A stretch of 64,000 nucleotides of DNA from Latrodectus hesperus (taxonomy: Eukaryota > Arthropoda > Arachnida > Araneae > Theridiidae). The notes beneath the pieces were generated by a model. That model saw nothing but the letters and a program-made list of their open reading frames with translations, searched no databases and was not told the DNA's origin. The DNA lies in NCBI GenBank assembly GCA_037975125.1, contig CM075851.1, positions 73,635,487-73,699,486 of the forward strand, in the 5' to 3' direction. Numbering within the stretch: the stretch's first letter is position 1; every line of letters starts with the position of its first letter. The translations under genes were made by a program, and so were the position numbers. Shown piece after piece: positions 1-16,000 of the stretch.

Positions 1-586
1 TCTCTTAAATGTTGAGCTGATTTTTTTTAGCTTTTTAATTGTCTATTTTAAAATCTTTTTTAAACTTGTTTCCCTGTAGTAAATTCTTAATTTCATTCCT
101 AGAGACTGATTTTTCATACCAGATAGAATAATTAAGCAAGATAAATAAGAGAATTCCTACTTTATTCCTATATTTACTTTGAATTAAAAACATCCAAATC
201 ATAAATCTTAAGTTTCATTTTTTTATACACTCAGTGAAACTTCATTTATATTATGAAGGAAATATCTACTTATTATTTTCCAACTAAATGTAACATTTTT
301 AAGGATGTGTAATAATTGAAATATGTTGAATGTTATAAGTTATTTTTATTAACCTTAAATCTGATGATTTTCGATTTATTAAAGAATTATTTTAGTGTCT
401 TTCTACAATAATATTGTAAAAATTATTTATTACTATATATTATAATTCTATTGTCATTAAAATTTATTTCTATTTATACATTACTGTATGAAATATATTA
501 ATGTTATATATTACTATGAAAGTGCTTAGAATAATTAGTTAATAAATGAAATATTAAAATTAATTTCTTTGATATTTTTATTTCAG
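1..586. other. intron, AT-rich, nothing recognised
   Basis: Upstream intron of the MKKS-like gene. I see no coding similarity or repeat family here. Confidence 0.4.
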
Positions 587-993
587 GGCATTAAAATTTC
601 TGATGTTGTTAATCATTCTCACAGAATTCTTGATTATGCTATATCATTTTTGTCTGAAATTTCCATTGACGTAAAACGGTTAATTTTTACCAAAAATGAT
701 AAAGATATGGGTAAAATTAACATGAATAAAAGCATCTCTAATCCAGTACCCATTGGAATTCGTTTTAGTAGCCGTCACTATTCCCCTTTTCAGTTGAATT
801 TAGAACTACTAGAAACTGAGAATATTGTCAAAAATATCAGTGAAGATATTTTGTTAAGAAACATCAAAACAAATGAAGAACTAAAAAGTAAAATCTATTC
901 AGTTGTTCAAAAATTAAGCCATGATGACCCTGATTGCTCTCAAATTGTGTGTGATTTATGGGTTCGACAGATTTCTGCAAACAGGGATTTTAA
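587..993 (+). CDS. MKKS: MKKS-like exon (a), equatorial/intermediate region
   Basis: Acceptor TTTCAG ends at 586 and the frame opens as GIKISDVVNHSHRILDYAIS. Donor GTAAGC follows 993, leaving the codon split after two bases. The helix-rich stretch (ILRNIK-like, then KIYSVVQKLSHDDPDCSQIV) fits the intermediate domain of a chaperonin. The frame reads back through the acceptor to an in-frame TTG at 569, which is intronic and not a start. Confidence 0.65.
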
Positions 994-1513
994 GTAAGCT
1001 TCTTTTTTATTAAAAAATATAAACATCGAATCATTTATACAATTTATTTATAGATTCATTGCATGTAATTTGTAGATTTCGTAAAGAAAATATCATTATC
1101 TGTCCTGTAACATTTTCTTCCTCTTATACTTCTGTCATTGATGGACTGGTTATAAAATCAAAGTTATTGTCTCAGTATGACTTCAAAGTCAGTGTTGAAA
1201 CAAAAGTTCTGGTAATTATTATTCTTCCAATTATGCACTGAAAAATTTGCACTTCTAATTGTTCACAATAAAAGATACACAATTGTTCACAATAAGAAAA
1301 GTAAAATTGTGACTCTGCTTAGAGTATTGATATATAAATTTGATATTTATTATTTATTCATAAAATTATGTTTTTATTCTATAATGCAGATAATTAACTG
1401 CAGTAAAAATAACATGTTTAACTTCCATAATTTAAAATTTTGTAAGACTTTTCTAGTAACTTTTTGTTTTAAATCAAAAAAATTAACTTATTGGAGCCAG
1501 AATGATAATTTTG

Positions 1514-1571
<58 letters not shown>

Positions 1572-4041
1572 AGTCAATTGCAATCAATGGACCATTGCTA
1601 AAAATATCATAAACTACAACATTGTTAAATGGGCAATTTTCGCCTTTAAACCTCTTAAATGCCCTGGGCCTGATGGAGTTATGCCCATCATGATCCAGAA
1701 GGCAGAAAAGGTTGTCATACCAATGCTAACTAGAATGTATAGAACTAGTTTGGCCCTGGGATATATACCAAAGACATGGCAAAAGACTAGGATAGTCTTC
1801 ATTCCAAAACCTGGCAAGGACACTTATGACCAGGCCAAGTCATACAGACCAATCAGTCTTTCTTCATTCTTTCTTAAAATTATGGAGAAAATCATTGATC
1901 GGCATATTAGAGATTACTTGGGTAGAAATAGTCCCTTGCATGCTCTTCAATTTGCCTATCAACCTGGTAAATCTACAGAGACTGCTCTACATCAGCTAGT
2001 TTCCAAGATTGAAGCCACTCTGGATCAAAAGGATATTGCCTTGGCAACTTTCCTCGACATCCAGGGTGCTTTTGATAATACTTCCCATCCATCCATCCTC
2101 AATGCACTTGGAGGGGCAGGGATTAATCAAACCCTGTGTACTTGGATTGAGGCCTTAATTTCGGATAGATATATACAAATGAACATCTTCGGTGAATCAT
2201 TTGAAAAAAAGACTACTAGAGGTTGTCCTCAAGGAGGTGTTCTGTCACCATTACTTTGGAACCTAGTTGTAAATAGCCTTATAAAACATCTAAATGATAA
2301 GGGTTATTATACGCAGGGATATGCTGATGACATTGTCATCCTTATCCTTGGTAAAGATTTTGACATAACTTGTCATCTCATGCAGGATGCTCTAAGTTAT
2401 GTAGGTCAATGGTGCATGGATAGGGACCTGATGGTTAATCCTCAGAAAACCTACCTCGTACCTTTTACACGCAAAAAGAAACGGAAAGGTTTTTTCATAC
2501 CAAGACTTTTTGATGTTGAAATCAATGTGGCTTCAGAGGTAAAGTATCTGGGCATCTATTTAGACCAGAAACTCACCTGGAATAAGCACATTGATGATAG
2601 GATCAACCGAGCAAAGAAAAGCATTGTGATTTGCAGGCGAATGCTTGGTAAGAACTGGGGTTTACATCCAAAACTGATGTTATGGATGTACACAGCTTTT
2701 GTCAGGCCCATTTTCACATATGCCTGTGTGATCTGGTGGCATAAGGTGGAACAGAAGACTGTGATTGACAGATTGAGGAGTCTACAAAGACTAGCCTGTC
2801 TCTGCATCACAGGAGCAATTTCCACCACGCCAACCAGAGCATTGGAGGTTGTGTTGGATCTGACTCCCTTGGACATCTTCATATGCAGCGTTGCAAGATT
2901 GAATGCATATAGAATGAAGCTGCAAAACCACTGGTATGACCAGCCTGTTGCCAAAGGGCACAAGGGCATCACCAGGAAATTTCAAGACCCTACTTTTCTG
3001 ATGCCATCTGACATCATGGAAAAAACATACATGTTTGACAAGACATTTGATGTAGTTTTTCCAACTAGAGAGGAATGGGATAACAACATGTTTGGAACTA
3101 AAACAGGAGATCTAATCTGGTACACAGATGGATCACTGAAGAACAGCCTCTCAGGTCTGGGAGTTTGTGGCGTGTCACCAAGAATCAGCTTGTCTGTAAG
3201 CCTTGGGCGATACGCTTCGGTCTTCCAGGCAGAAGTTTTGGCCATTGTCCACTGTCTGCGACTGAATATGAAGAAGGGCTACTACGATAAGCGGATTCTC
3301 ATTTTCAGTGACAGTCAAGCCGCTTTAAAAGCGCTTAATTCCTTCGAAATCAAATCTAAAATGATTCTGGAGTGTAGAAACCTTCTTACAGAACTGGCAA
3401 CTAGAAACAGGGTGATCCTTGTATGGGTGCCAGGGCATAAAGGTATCGAAGGCAATGAAAAGGCTGATGAGCTTGCTAAACAAGGATCGTCTTTTGTTCC
3501 CATTGGTCCAGAACCTTTTTGTGGGATCAATTTGAAGACCGCAAAAACCAATGTTCGCAGATGGGAAAAACAGAAGATGTATGAAGCTTGGCTCAAATCT
3601 CCTGGTCAAACCCACGCTAAAGGTATGATCTGTAGGTCATCAGCGAGGATTTCCTATGAAATTCTTAGATGCTCTAGGCAGAAGATACGTTTAATCGTAG
3701 GCTTCATAACTGGGCACTACTATTTCAGAAAACATCTCCATAAAATGGGACTGTTTCAGCAAGATCCTATCTGCAGGAAATGTCATATGCAAGAGGAAAC
3801 GGCCAAGCATATCATTTATGAATGCGAGGCTCTTGCCCTCCCTAGATTAACCTCTTTAGGCATCATCCATACTAGAGAGTTACACCTAGATTCCATTAAA
3901 GGGTTATCAGACTTTATTAATAAAGTGGGTGATCCGAGCAAATGGAACTAAGAAACATTGGGTTTGGAGTTAACAGTACAAAATGCTGATAAAAGCAGAG
4001 GTGCTCAATGACATACAAACCCAACTCGAAGAAGAAGAAGA

Positions 4042-4094
<53 letters not shown>

Positions 4095-7000
4095 TATTCA
4101 ATATCCTGAAACGTTTATTTAAGAAAACTTAATTACACATTTTTCATCAAATTTGAATTTTAATGAGGAGCAAACTATTTGCTTCTTGTATTATGTGTGT
4201 CAAATATCTTAAATCTTTTTTCTCATAAAACCAATATTATATGGAAATTATATCCTTGTCACACAGTTATTCTTAATTCAAATTGCTTCGTTTGCTAAAT
4301 ATATAAATATTTTTTATTTAAAACCAACAATGAAACAGATTCCATATAAATTAAGTATATATGACATTTCTTGAAAAAATAATTTGGAATTTAATATTAA
4401 TTTATTTAACAGTTTGTTTTTTGTATAAAAATCTATTTAAAAAATGTTTTATTGTGAAAATATTATAATTTAGATACTATAAATTATAAGAGAATAATCA
4501 TTATGTTACCAGAAATATATATTTAATTTTGGAAGTAGCATCAATAACCTTGGAATAATCTTTTTTAATTTAGTAAAACTATTTGCTCTTTAAGAAAATT
4601 TATCAATTAGTTTTAAATTTAATTTGCAGCAACAAATGTTTTGCTGCTAAAAATATAACGTTTGTTTTTTCTAGTCTTAAATTTTAGCCATTTTAATTAC
4701 TTTTACAGCTCTCCAGATAATTAAAATATGTCAAGAAATGTATTTTGATTCTGCTGACATTTAAAAAATATAGCTACTGTAGCCAACAGGATTTATGTCT
4801 TTTGAAGAAGTTAATATGGTTAGATGTATATTTTTTATATACTTCATTCTAATGTACTTGCTGAACTGTCAGCTAAACAGTTAGCACTATGACTTTCAGT
4901 TCAAAAGTTCATGTTCTTGAATCTCATCTTGAGAAAGTATGTTTTTGTAGTTTGGAAACAATTTTAAATTGAATACACTTTTAACTATTTAATAAGATTT
5001 CTTGTGCAAAAAAAAAAAATTATCATTGAGAGATAAACTGACAATATAATCCCTTCATTATTATCTTGAAAATAAAATATTAATCTACCACATTTTTCTC
5101 TAAAAATAAGTAACTTTTCATTATATTTATAATTATATTGTAATTGATGAAAATGAAATTATTCAACAGTAATTAAATTTTATTAAAATTGTCATTCTCA
5201 ATTTTATATTTTCATAACATTATTTTACATATTGCAGGTTATTAAGGGAAGTATAACATTTGAATATGTGCATTTAGGCTATAATTCCAAAATTCCTATT
5301 ACAAAGAAGCTTACTCCAAATGAAATAAATGTTCATGAAAAAGACATCTGGTTGAAAAAATGCTGTGATTTGCTCATTAAAGTGAATTTTTGTTTAAATG
5401 TTTACTTTTACTGATCATACTTATTTTAAGTAATTTTTTTTTACAGAAAAAATCTTTTAAATTCTGTAATTTAACACCTCCATTATTAAAAAGTTTCATA
5501 AATGCATAATAAAATTAAAATATTTTAAGTATAATTTAGTTTGCATCTAGATAAATTTGTTTTAGTTCTTTAGGTACTTTATTTTTTTCTGGTGTTTAAA
5601 ATTAAAATATTTATTTTTCAATTTATAATAAGTTATCAGCTTTACTTTTGAATAATTGAAAATTAGCATTTTTATATTACTTGTTTAGAGATTTTAAGGA
5701 TAAAATTGCTATAATTAACTCTGCATTTTATTTTTAGCTACAAGTTAATACTATCTTAGTGCATGGAATAGTTGATACTGATATAGCTATATTTTGTTCA
5801 ACTCATTCCATACTACTTTTATCTGAAATTCCATGGTCAACATTTGAAGTTATTTGTGCATCTGTTAAAATAGTTCCCTGTACTTACCTATTAGATTGTA
5901 ATAAAGTAAGTAAGCCTTTGTTTAATTAAAACATAGAGAAAATATGTCTGTATTACTTAAATTGTTTCCATTTTTCTAAATTTTATTTTTTTAAATAAAA
6001 TTTTTCATGAACAAATGTAGTTTTAATGTTATTATGATGACTTAGTTTTAATTTTTTAAAAACATTTTATGTTTCTGTAGAAATCTCTTAAATAAAACTT
6101 CTTGAAAAAAAATTTTGAAGTACTTTAAAATGTAATTCAAGATTTTAAAAATATTGAAACTATATGTGCAGTTAATGTTTATTGAGATGTTTTCTTTTAA
6201 TAAAAAAATATCTAATAAATAACATACAAAAACATTAGCCTTTAACATAAATTTCCTAAATTACAACTGATAAATTTTTAAAAATTTATTTTACAATAAT
6301 TTATTACTTCTATCAATCTACTAAATTTTTTAATGTCTGTGGTGCTGCTGTTGAATGTTCTCAATACTCAAATTTTCTTTAAAAATTAAGTCTTTAATTA
6401 AGTTTTTAAAGATATTTTTTGGAAAAAAAGATTGTCTTTAAATTTTAAATAATATATAAAATATTGGCTGACATTATTTTATTTCTGACAAAAACTGATC
6501 AGAATATTTAATGAAGATAAAAATAATTACTTAATTTTTAATTGTTTCTTGTATTTTTCTTAAATTTTATGTATTGAGTAAAAAATTTAAAATGTAAGAA
6601 AATTACAAAATTTTCTCAAATATTATATATAATTATGTATTAAATACATGCAATGAAATATTAATTTAAATTATGCCAATACATAAATTTTTAAAATTTC
6701 CACATTCATTTATTAATGACACAATAGGGAGACAAAAACATTATTCAAACACATCAAATTCCTCTAACTGTTACAAATAAATCTAAGTCATTTTATACAC
6801 CACATAAATATTCTTTATAAAATTTCTAGTTAGAAAAGTAAACAACTTGAAAATATCATTAATCAACAACATCTTAAAGTGTAAAAAAGTTTTCAAATTG
6901 TGTTAAAATACATTGATCAAATAAATAAAATTAGTATTTTATGTTGAGAAAAACTCAATGAAAAATTCTGTAAATACTTGTAATACACATTATATCTAAT

Positions 7001-10000
7001 AAAGTGTTATAATAAATTTTTATTGGGATAATCTTACATTTTGTATAAAGTTTCTATCGATCAATTTAAATTACAGCTTAGAATGAATGATTTAAATTTT
7101 CTTTCCAAATCTCAATCTGAGCTAGCTGCTGAATGACTCTTGCCTTCAGCTCAACAATTTGTGGGTTTGAATTCCACCTTGGGTGTAGGATGTTTGTAGG
7201 GTTCAAAATTCACTAGAAGTTACAGAACCAAACTCAGTGCTACAACCAGCTGCCAGCTCTTCATACCCCAGAGCAAAGACCTACAGAGCCTGTTTATGTT
7301 TTCTTGACCAAGGGCCCTGGGATGTGAAGCACATGTCCCAGTTAGGTGGTCAACCTAACTTGAATGTGTTTAGTTCTCAAGCATGCTTGGTACTCAGTTT
7401 TATAAACCCACTGAATGGATGAAAGGCTGAATCACTAAACTGTAAATCCCAGTATGATTACCCCTAATGTGCTGAAAGTGATTTGTGTGACAAACCAACC
7501 AAACCTTTGCAAACTTCAAATGTTTTGAAACAATGTCAAGTTGAATTATACTAAAATTACTGTTATTTTATTTAGATGGATGTGATTTCCAATGTCAAAA
7601 TAAAAAAGTGGAATTTAGGAAGTGATGAAACTAATTCAGCAATATGTGAATATTTTTGTATTGATATTGAATCTGTTACTCAGTGGGTAATGTCTTTTTA
7701 CTTACTGTCATATTCAATTTCTTGACTGTAGTATTTTATCTTTTAATTTCTATTTTTTTTAATCTTATTTTGGTCTTTTTTTATAATTTTAATGGTTTAA
7801 ATATAAAATATGAATTTTAATTTTTATTGTGATTTTAATCAAAATTGTAAATTACATTTTTATTTTTACCTGTATATTAATGTATATACTATTAGTGCAT
7901 TTAAAACTTATAAAGCATTATAAATTTTATTCCTTATCCATGATGTTAAATCATATTGGGTCAGTTTATCATGGAGGCGATATATTTTTTCGCAAAGTTT
8001 GAAATAATTTAATCTAATGATGCATCATTAGGAGGGTAACTTTTAACATTTTATTATTACTATAATTCCTCTGTTTGTCTTATATAGTGTTTCTTAAATG
8101 TTTTTAATATCAGACATTTATTATAAAGAATTGCTATTACATAAGAAATGATTGAGGAAGAAAACATTTTCTCTTTCGTATTTGCTAAATTACCAGAAAG
8201 AAAATAACAAAAGATACAGCAAATGTAGTAATAAATCATTTATTTTTGTAAAAAATTATAATTTGAATGTTTTGAGTATTAAAGCTTAAAACTTAAAATA
8301 ATCATTCATTTCTTTAGAAAATTTAAATTTTTTCCAAGACTTTCCTTCCAGCTAATATAGTGAACTTTCTGTTTAGGAAACTGGCAACATTAATACTTTT
8401 TTATTATTTAGGAGAGAAAAATCTAAATTTTTTAAAAAAAATCTTGAACGAAAGAAAAAACAGCTTCTTGCCTATTTTTGAGTAAAAGTATGTAAACACC
8501 GATTTCAGCAAGTATTTTTTAACACTGAGATATATATTTATTTTTCATTAATTTTATATTTCTTCTATTTTTAAGAGTTCTGAAAACTTCTATAAATATT
8601 TTATAGAATTCTTAAAAATAGCAGAAAAATTGGCTGGAAAAATTAAACATTTGAAAAATTGGCATACTACTGTACTTGGCCAGCATCCTAATGATTAGTG
8701 CTCTAGCTTTTAGTTGTACAGTTTGTAGGTTTGAATCTCCTTTTCAGACTTGGCTGTATAACAGTTTAAAATGAAATCTGAATTGCATGTCCCAATCTAA
8801 TAAGCATTTAAACCTAAAAAAGTGACCATTGAAAAGGAAACAAACCAAGCTATTGTTTACAAATTTAATGCAAAAACAAATTGGTTGGTTAAATTTTTTG
8901 AGTTTGTTTGGCTAGATTTCTGATTTTAAAACTATTAAAGCTTTATTTTGACTTACAAACTACTTTTGCAGTTATTTTGACTTATTTCTATATCTTCTAG
9001 ATGAAGCCATGCTCTGTTATTTTATGCCATCCTAATCCAGCCAATTTATTTTGCATTGAGCACCAATTAAAGCATCTAATTTCAAGATTAAGTCTTGCTT
9101 CTGAACCAAATTCATTGTTACCTGGCTGTGGGGAAACTGAAAAATGCATTTTTAATCATTTGAGATCTTTCTCTTCAAAAACTAGTAAGTATTTGAAGAT
9201 TTATACACAGTTACATAAAATAGTTTTGATTTGTCAGTTTTTCTAAAAATTCACATTGCTGAAGATTATTTCCTGTGTTGAATTGATCTCAGAAATTTTA
9301 AATAGAAATATATCACAAAACAACCAAGACTAGCCATTTAGGGCTGCAGCAGGTGTACAAAGTACTGATACCCAGGGTTTGATAAGTTCTCAACTTAAGA
9401 ATTAAAATGTACTTGTACCTCATAAAAACTTAACAATATTGTTATTAGAATAACAGGAAGTATACATTTTATCCAATAGTATTGTAAATCTCTGAATTTC
9501 AACAATCTTCAGATAATGTGAAACATATTGTTACTTGATTCAGAGAACTCTCAAGGGAACTTCCCTAAACTGGATTTTTAAAATAAAAAATATAAATACT
9601 ATATAACCCAAGTGTTAAGAAATATCTAGTTTTATTTCTTAAGTTTTTCTGTATTTTTTTATTTTAATGTTTAATTTCCATGTTTGAAAGAGCTCAAAAT
9701 TTTAAGATAATTTGACTGGGCAGATCTGCCTACCTAGGAAATGTTTAACTGCTAACTGTCAAGTCTTTCTTGAGGGTTATGAGCAAGCGAAGAAATGGTT
9801 GGTTTAGCATTAATTTACATTTAGACTAAATATAGATAATTTCCACTAGGAGGAAATGAAAAGAGAACTTACTAAATCAAAAGTATTATCAGTTAAGTAC
9901 CTTTAGAAGAAATTATAAACGTCATTTATAGGGTTAATTGAAATAACTAAATAGGACTGAAAAAGGAATAGAAAAAAATTAAACTTAATATTATGGGCTA

Positions 10001-13000
10001 AAGACCATGTATTGTTGAGAGCAGGTATGACAATAGTAACAACATGAAAAGAAGTTATAAATGTGTACAATCTAGAATATTTGCTGTAAAACCACATGTA
10101 ATTTGTTTTTCGCATTACATTCTTTTGCTTGATTAGTTTGGGATGTTTCTTTCAGCAAAATGCATATTTATGAGACCTCAAAATATTACTTATATTCTAG
10201 TAATACAAAAAGATGGGGAAATTCTATGAAACCATTTTAAACTTTACTCTAGAGCCATAATGTGACATTCAATTAAAGCAGTGTATAACCAATTGAAATA
10301 AATGTTTAGTGTCTTAGAAAAATTTATGAGTAATGATAATAGAGCAATTCCTGAACCTAAGTATGTTGGCTTCAATACAAGAAATTCTATTTATTTTATG
10401 CTTAACAGTTTCAATGTGTGTGTTTGAAACTAGCAGTCAATAAATTATTTTTTACAAAAACAATTCTTGACACTACTCATAATTCGGATAGTAAAATTAA
10501 AACAAATTCAAAATTTAACCCTTTTTTTAAAAAAAAGAGCAAAAATGTTGTCATATTTGAATATTTTACCGTGAAACTAATTAAAATAAATATTTTACTT
10601 TGAAAAAGCAGAACAAAGTTTTAAATAGTAGAATTTAGATATTATTTCTTTTTTAAAAAAGATTAAAAAATTCTTGGTCCAATATTAATTTTCTAACTAC
10701 AATAAATAATAAATATTTCTAAATGTGTAAAACCTTGTTAATAATTGTGACATACAATACAGAAAAATGCTGAGTACTTTGTCAGCAAATTAAAATAAAA
10801 ACTTCAATGAAACGTGTGCAAAATATTAAAATGCTCTTGCTATTTTAAGCATCAAAAAAGAAATTGCAAAAAATTACAATTTTTCTTGTGTATTTAATGT
10901 ATTAACAAAATTGAAATTATACATTAATTAAATATGCATTAGTAACAATTTTTATTTTCAAAAAATTGTACAGCCCCAATAGTCTTTGCACCTAGGTTTC
11001 TCCATAGGAAAGGTAGTCTTTAATAAAACAACTGATAAAAACACTTCAAAGTACTTAATGCTATGCAATATTTTTTTAAATTATGTTAAAAAGTCTAAAA
11101 AAAAATTCTATAAATGTTTTGCAATTTTCTGTGCTTTGTTTAATATTTTTGGTTTGTAAAATTCACAAGTGCCTCAAATTTTTTTATTTTTATTTGTTAA
11201 TCATTTGTATGAAATGTCTAGATAAGTGTTCGTATGATCATAAATGTTTAGATTTGTTGAATCTTATTTGAATGTATATGAATTCACTCCAAAAATACGA
11301 ATGTAAAAATCTTTGATTTAATACGCCCGATAAAAACCTCTTCATAAAACCAATTCAATTAATAAAACTACTGAACCAAAAAAATTGACTTAATTAATAA
11401 AAACTGATTAAACTGATAAAAACAGTTTAATATTTGAAATGAAAAGGGAGAAAAGTAACCAATAAAGATCATAAGATTTCTAACTACCAAAATAAGTAAA
11501 ACAATAGTTCTATTGAATATCTAAAACTGAAACTTAGTGCAGAGTACAGAGAAGTAAACTAAGTTTGTATTTTTTTTCCCCCAAACAGCACTCATATAAT
11601 ACTTATATCTTGCATACTTTTTATATAAAATATTTTGTATGTTTTAATTTTTAAATATATCTTCATATACATTACATCATTTTTACATCAATACTAGGTT
11701 TATAATGTATGCATTTTAAAAATAGAATGTTTTAATACATTAATATAATCCAAGGATATTAAATTGAATAAATTAAGTAATTGATTATTTTCAATAGATT
11801 TCCATTAATGATATGAAGAGAACAATATTTATACGTAATCAAATTAAAACACTGAAATTAAAATAAACATGTTTGAATTAGAAATGCATGTATTTCTGAG
11901 TCTGTTACATCTTACTCATATTTTCATATACTTTTATTGGTTATTAATTTTTATATGAATTATACTTTATCATTCATATTGATAGAGAGGGGAGAATGTG
12001 TGCGCATTCATGTTGTAATATATTTTAAATTAGTTTATTTTTGGGCTCTTAAGCTATATTATCAGATTCAAAATCTGGGCAAAGCATGATGTAATTTTTA
12101 CTTTTAACTATTTTTCATACTTTGAAAGAAACTATAAAAATCCTCAAAAATGATATTTAATGAGTAATCAATGATAAAATTTTTCTAATGGATTTATATA
12201 ATGTATGTTATTGTTGTTCTCTTCCCCATAAAGTGCATATTTGCATGTGAAAAACATATTTTGCATGATACATAAGATTTTCTGACATTGTTTACTATAT
12301 AATTTAAAGGTTTTAAATAAGAAACCAATGGGGTGGTTAAAATTGTTAAGAGATAAAATGTAGTAAACAGTAGAAAGATGTTAAAAAGTAAAATAAATAA
12401 TATACAAAAATATGTATTTGTAAAATCTTTTGAAAATATACTTATTCTTCTGGTCCTAATTTTTTATTCAATTTATACTTAGTTATTGAAAAAAATAGAA
12501 CAAAATGGAGTGAGTGCATATATGGTGCAAAATCAATTAAAGAAAAATGTTTTAGTTTTATGGTACAAATAAATATGAGATGATTGGCTCGATTAATTTT
12601 GAAGATAAGTATTGGTGTACAAGGGCTCCACTGTAGAATTAACTACTCTTTTAAATGATCCTGTGAAAGTTGTATATTTTATAAAATCACATTTTGCAAG
12701 TTATTGTCAACTTCATACTATAGGTTAGCCATTCTGGCATACAAATAGTTAGCACTCTAGCTTTTAGTTCAACAGTTCATGATTTTGAATACTACCTTGG
12801 TCAGGGAGGTTTAGTGTTTTTTTAACTATCTTTAAACTGTTAGTCTTGGTCTGATGTGCCCTTGGGAACAAAATCACCGTTGAGCCACAAAACAACCATG
12901 CTTTGTTTTAATGATGTCGCAAGCCTTCTAATTTCTATATTTTGATTCGCAGCAAATTTTTTTAGACATTTCAATGAAACTTGAATAAAGTATTAAAAAT

Positions 13001-16000
13001 TAAGTAAAAATTAAAACATTTGATTTTGATTGTATTTTAGTTAACACTATATTGTTTCTTGGCAATGTAATTCTTTCCAAGATGTTAGCAAAGTTTATTA
13101 ATAACTCTAACTTTACTGGAGAAAATAATTGAGTATTTCATTTCATAACTGTTTCCTTAAAGCAATTTTTATTGTTGTAACATTGAGACAGAAAGCTGTT
13201 TAAAAAATATTTTTTAAGTCATTTTTTTTTAAAGTTATATTATTCTGAAGGTTAAAACTAATACCTGAGACTGGATTTTCTACATGTATTTATTTGGAAA
13301 ATAAAAAAGAATTTAGTGCAGCTTCTAATCTGTTTCTGAAAATGTTAAACATGGATTAAAGGAATATTTGACTCTTATAAAAAAATATCACCATTAAAAG
13401 TTTGTATTTTTTTTTAAATTTAACATATTTACTTAGAATTCAAAATGTAGATTGTCATTTCTAGAAATTTGTCAAATTAAATATGTGTACAGAAAAATAG
13501 AATGTTAATTATAATTAGTCATACAAAGTATATAAGTTGAAGCACAAAATATACACTTAAAAGACAAATCCAAAATTTTAGGTATCTGGTTATTTGCATA
13601 CATCCAACCTAATCATCATAAATGTGTAAGGCTAATACTTTAACATCGTGAAAGATAGAATCTGTTATTAAGTATGAAATTGGGTAGTTTCATTTTCTCT
13701 CAGAATTTAGAGAAACAAGAACATTGATAAGAAACATCTAAACTTGTAGTACTAAGTGTTTTTCTATTCTATTTTCAGTTATATAAATTGAATGCTTAAA
13801 CAATGCTAACAAATCAGACAAAAAATATTTTAATCAATTTTATGATGAATATAAATATTGATCTTGTTAAATTCTGAAATAAAAAATCTGTCTAAAATTA
13901 ATTTAATACTAAACTCAAGAATACAAATATGATGCTCATCAAGTAGTAAAGACTATTGAACTAAACAAAATATTTGATCTGATAACATTTCTTGTAATTC
14001 TTGATTGCTTCAACTTGATTAATGACTAATTTAACCATTTCGTTTTTCTCTTACAATGTATAATCCAATACTTTAAAGATTAAGATGCTATTGTACTGAG
14101 AATCTCATTCATCTCTTATTGATGTTTATCATTACAATAGACAATAGCAAGGAACATTTTAATTTTATTTTCAAAATTTTGAATATGGAAGAACAATGCA
14201 TCCAAACAGCTTGTGCAAATTGATAACTTTGATAAAATTCAAATGGCATTTAAATAAAAGATAAAAATTATACTTTTTTAATGTATTCAAATTTCATGTG
14301 AATAAATTTTTTAAATGCTACTTGTTTCATTTTTTCTTTGTAATTTTAATGTATTTCTTATCTATAAATTCTCTTTTGAAGCCCGGTGGCTTAGTGGCAG
14401 CGTTTCACACTCCCATGACACAGGTCCGAGGTTCGATCCTCGGGCTGGGCAATTGACTCAGCGTTTCATCCCTTCAGTGGGTCGATTAACTGAGTACCAA
14501 CCATGCTTGGGAACTAAACACTGGGGGTCTCACGTTATGCTGACCACCTAATTGGGATATATGCTTCACACCCCAGGGCCCTCGATCATGAAAACAGTTA
14601 TGGGCACTGTAGGCCTTGGCGCACATGAGCTGTCGTGCCATGGTGTTAAGTTTAAATTCTCTTTTTCATAATAATAATCAAAAGTGAATTGAAACATTTC
14701 TCTGTATTGAGTGTCAAAATATCTAGAACTGATCCTAAGGTAATTGTTATGCTCATAATAATTTAAACATAAATCATTATACAAACAGGCAAAGTAGAAT
14801 TAAAAAATTGCAATTTTCAAAAGAATTTCCTATAAAAAAATTCATCCTAGAATGAAATTATTTTTGTATATGAAAATGAATTAAATATAAAAAAATATTG
14901 CAGCATGAGACTTAAAACAATGTAACTAATTTTGATTAAAAAATCGTGTATAAATTTAAATGTAAAATTCAATTTTTTTTGGACTTGTTTGTTGATTTGA
15001 TTATGTTAAATCAATGTATAAGTCCTGAAATGGAATTTTAAAAGAATATTTATTTCAGTATAGTTTGTGAAATCCTTAATGAAAAGTTTTGAGTTTTGTA
15101 ATCATTCTTGGCTGGATCCAATTTCATTGTCTAAATACTAACTCTATTATCAATAATTATTAGATATACTATGAAAATGATGAAAAACCACATTTTAAGC
15201 AAGTAATTTTTAAAGAATTATTATGAGAAAAGAATTTGTCCAGATAAAAGTTTCTACTTATTCAATTTTAAGTAGGATATCATAAACTGTAAATGCTAGA
15301 AATGTATTTTTTTTCTAGCCTTTATTATATTTTTAAATCTGAATGTAGTTTATCTACAATTTTTATTTTTGTTCTAAAAAATGCACTAAGATGGGCTTAC
15401 TGAAACTTACTATTTCTTATTCAAAATTTAAAGAACTACTTAAGAGAGAGAAAAAGAAATTATTTATAAATGAATATATATGAATAAACTAAAAATATTT
15501 TTATTTTTGCTATTAAACTTGTTTTAAAAATTTTAGATTTGACCATGTGTACTTTATTTCTATAAAAGTTAGTGTTCTTTAGCTGAATAATTTTATAAAT
15601 TAGCCCGATATTTGTTTTGATGGTTAAGCATGTAATTACCAGGTAAAATAGAATTATATTTTTAAAGCAAAATATACTACTTATTCTTTATCTTAATAAT
15701 CTTATCACTTTACATGTTTTTACATGTTATTTGGAGTATACTTTTATACTCGAAATATATTTTTCTCTTTAATGAATATCTTGCAAATGTGTAAAATGGT
15801 AGATATAAATCATACATTAATTATATATAATAATTCCTAAATATAAAGAAGTTTATTGAAATGTTACTGTGTAAGCTTTTCAATTTTATAATATTTAATT
15901 TTGGACTAAAGAATTAAATGCAACATCCACCTTTTTATCCGAGGACTTTTTTCGAATTTCCCTTGTTTTGGACTTTTATCAGTTCCTGGATCTAGTTTAG

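Noticed and set aside
2556..3615. Several - strand ORFs
   Set aside because: Shadows of the retrotransposon polyprotein on the opposite strand.
7237..7422. 61-codon ORF
   Set aside because: Falls entirely within the antisense SINE-B fragment.
9903..11271. Several 60-70-codon ORFs in the large intron
   Set aside because: AT-rich composition (F, K, N, I, L runs), no family signature, no splice-site support.
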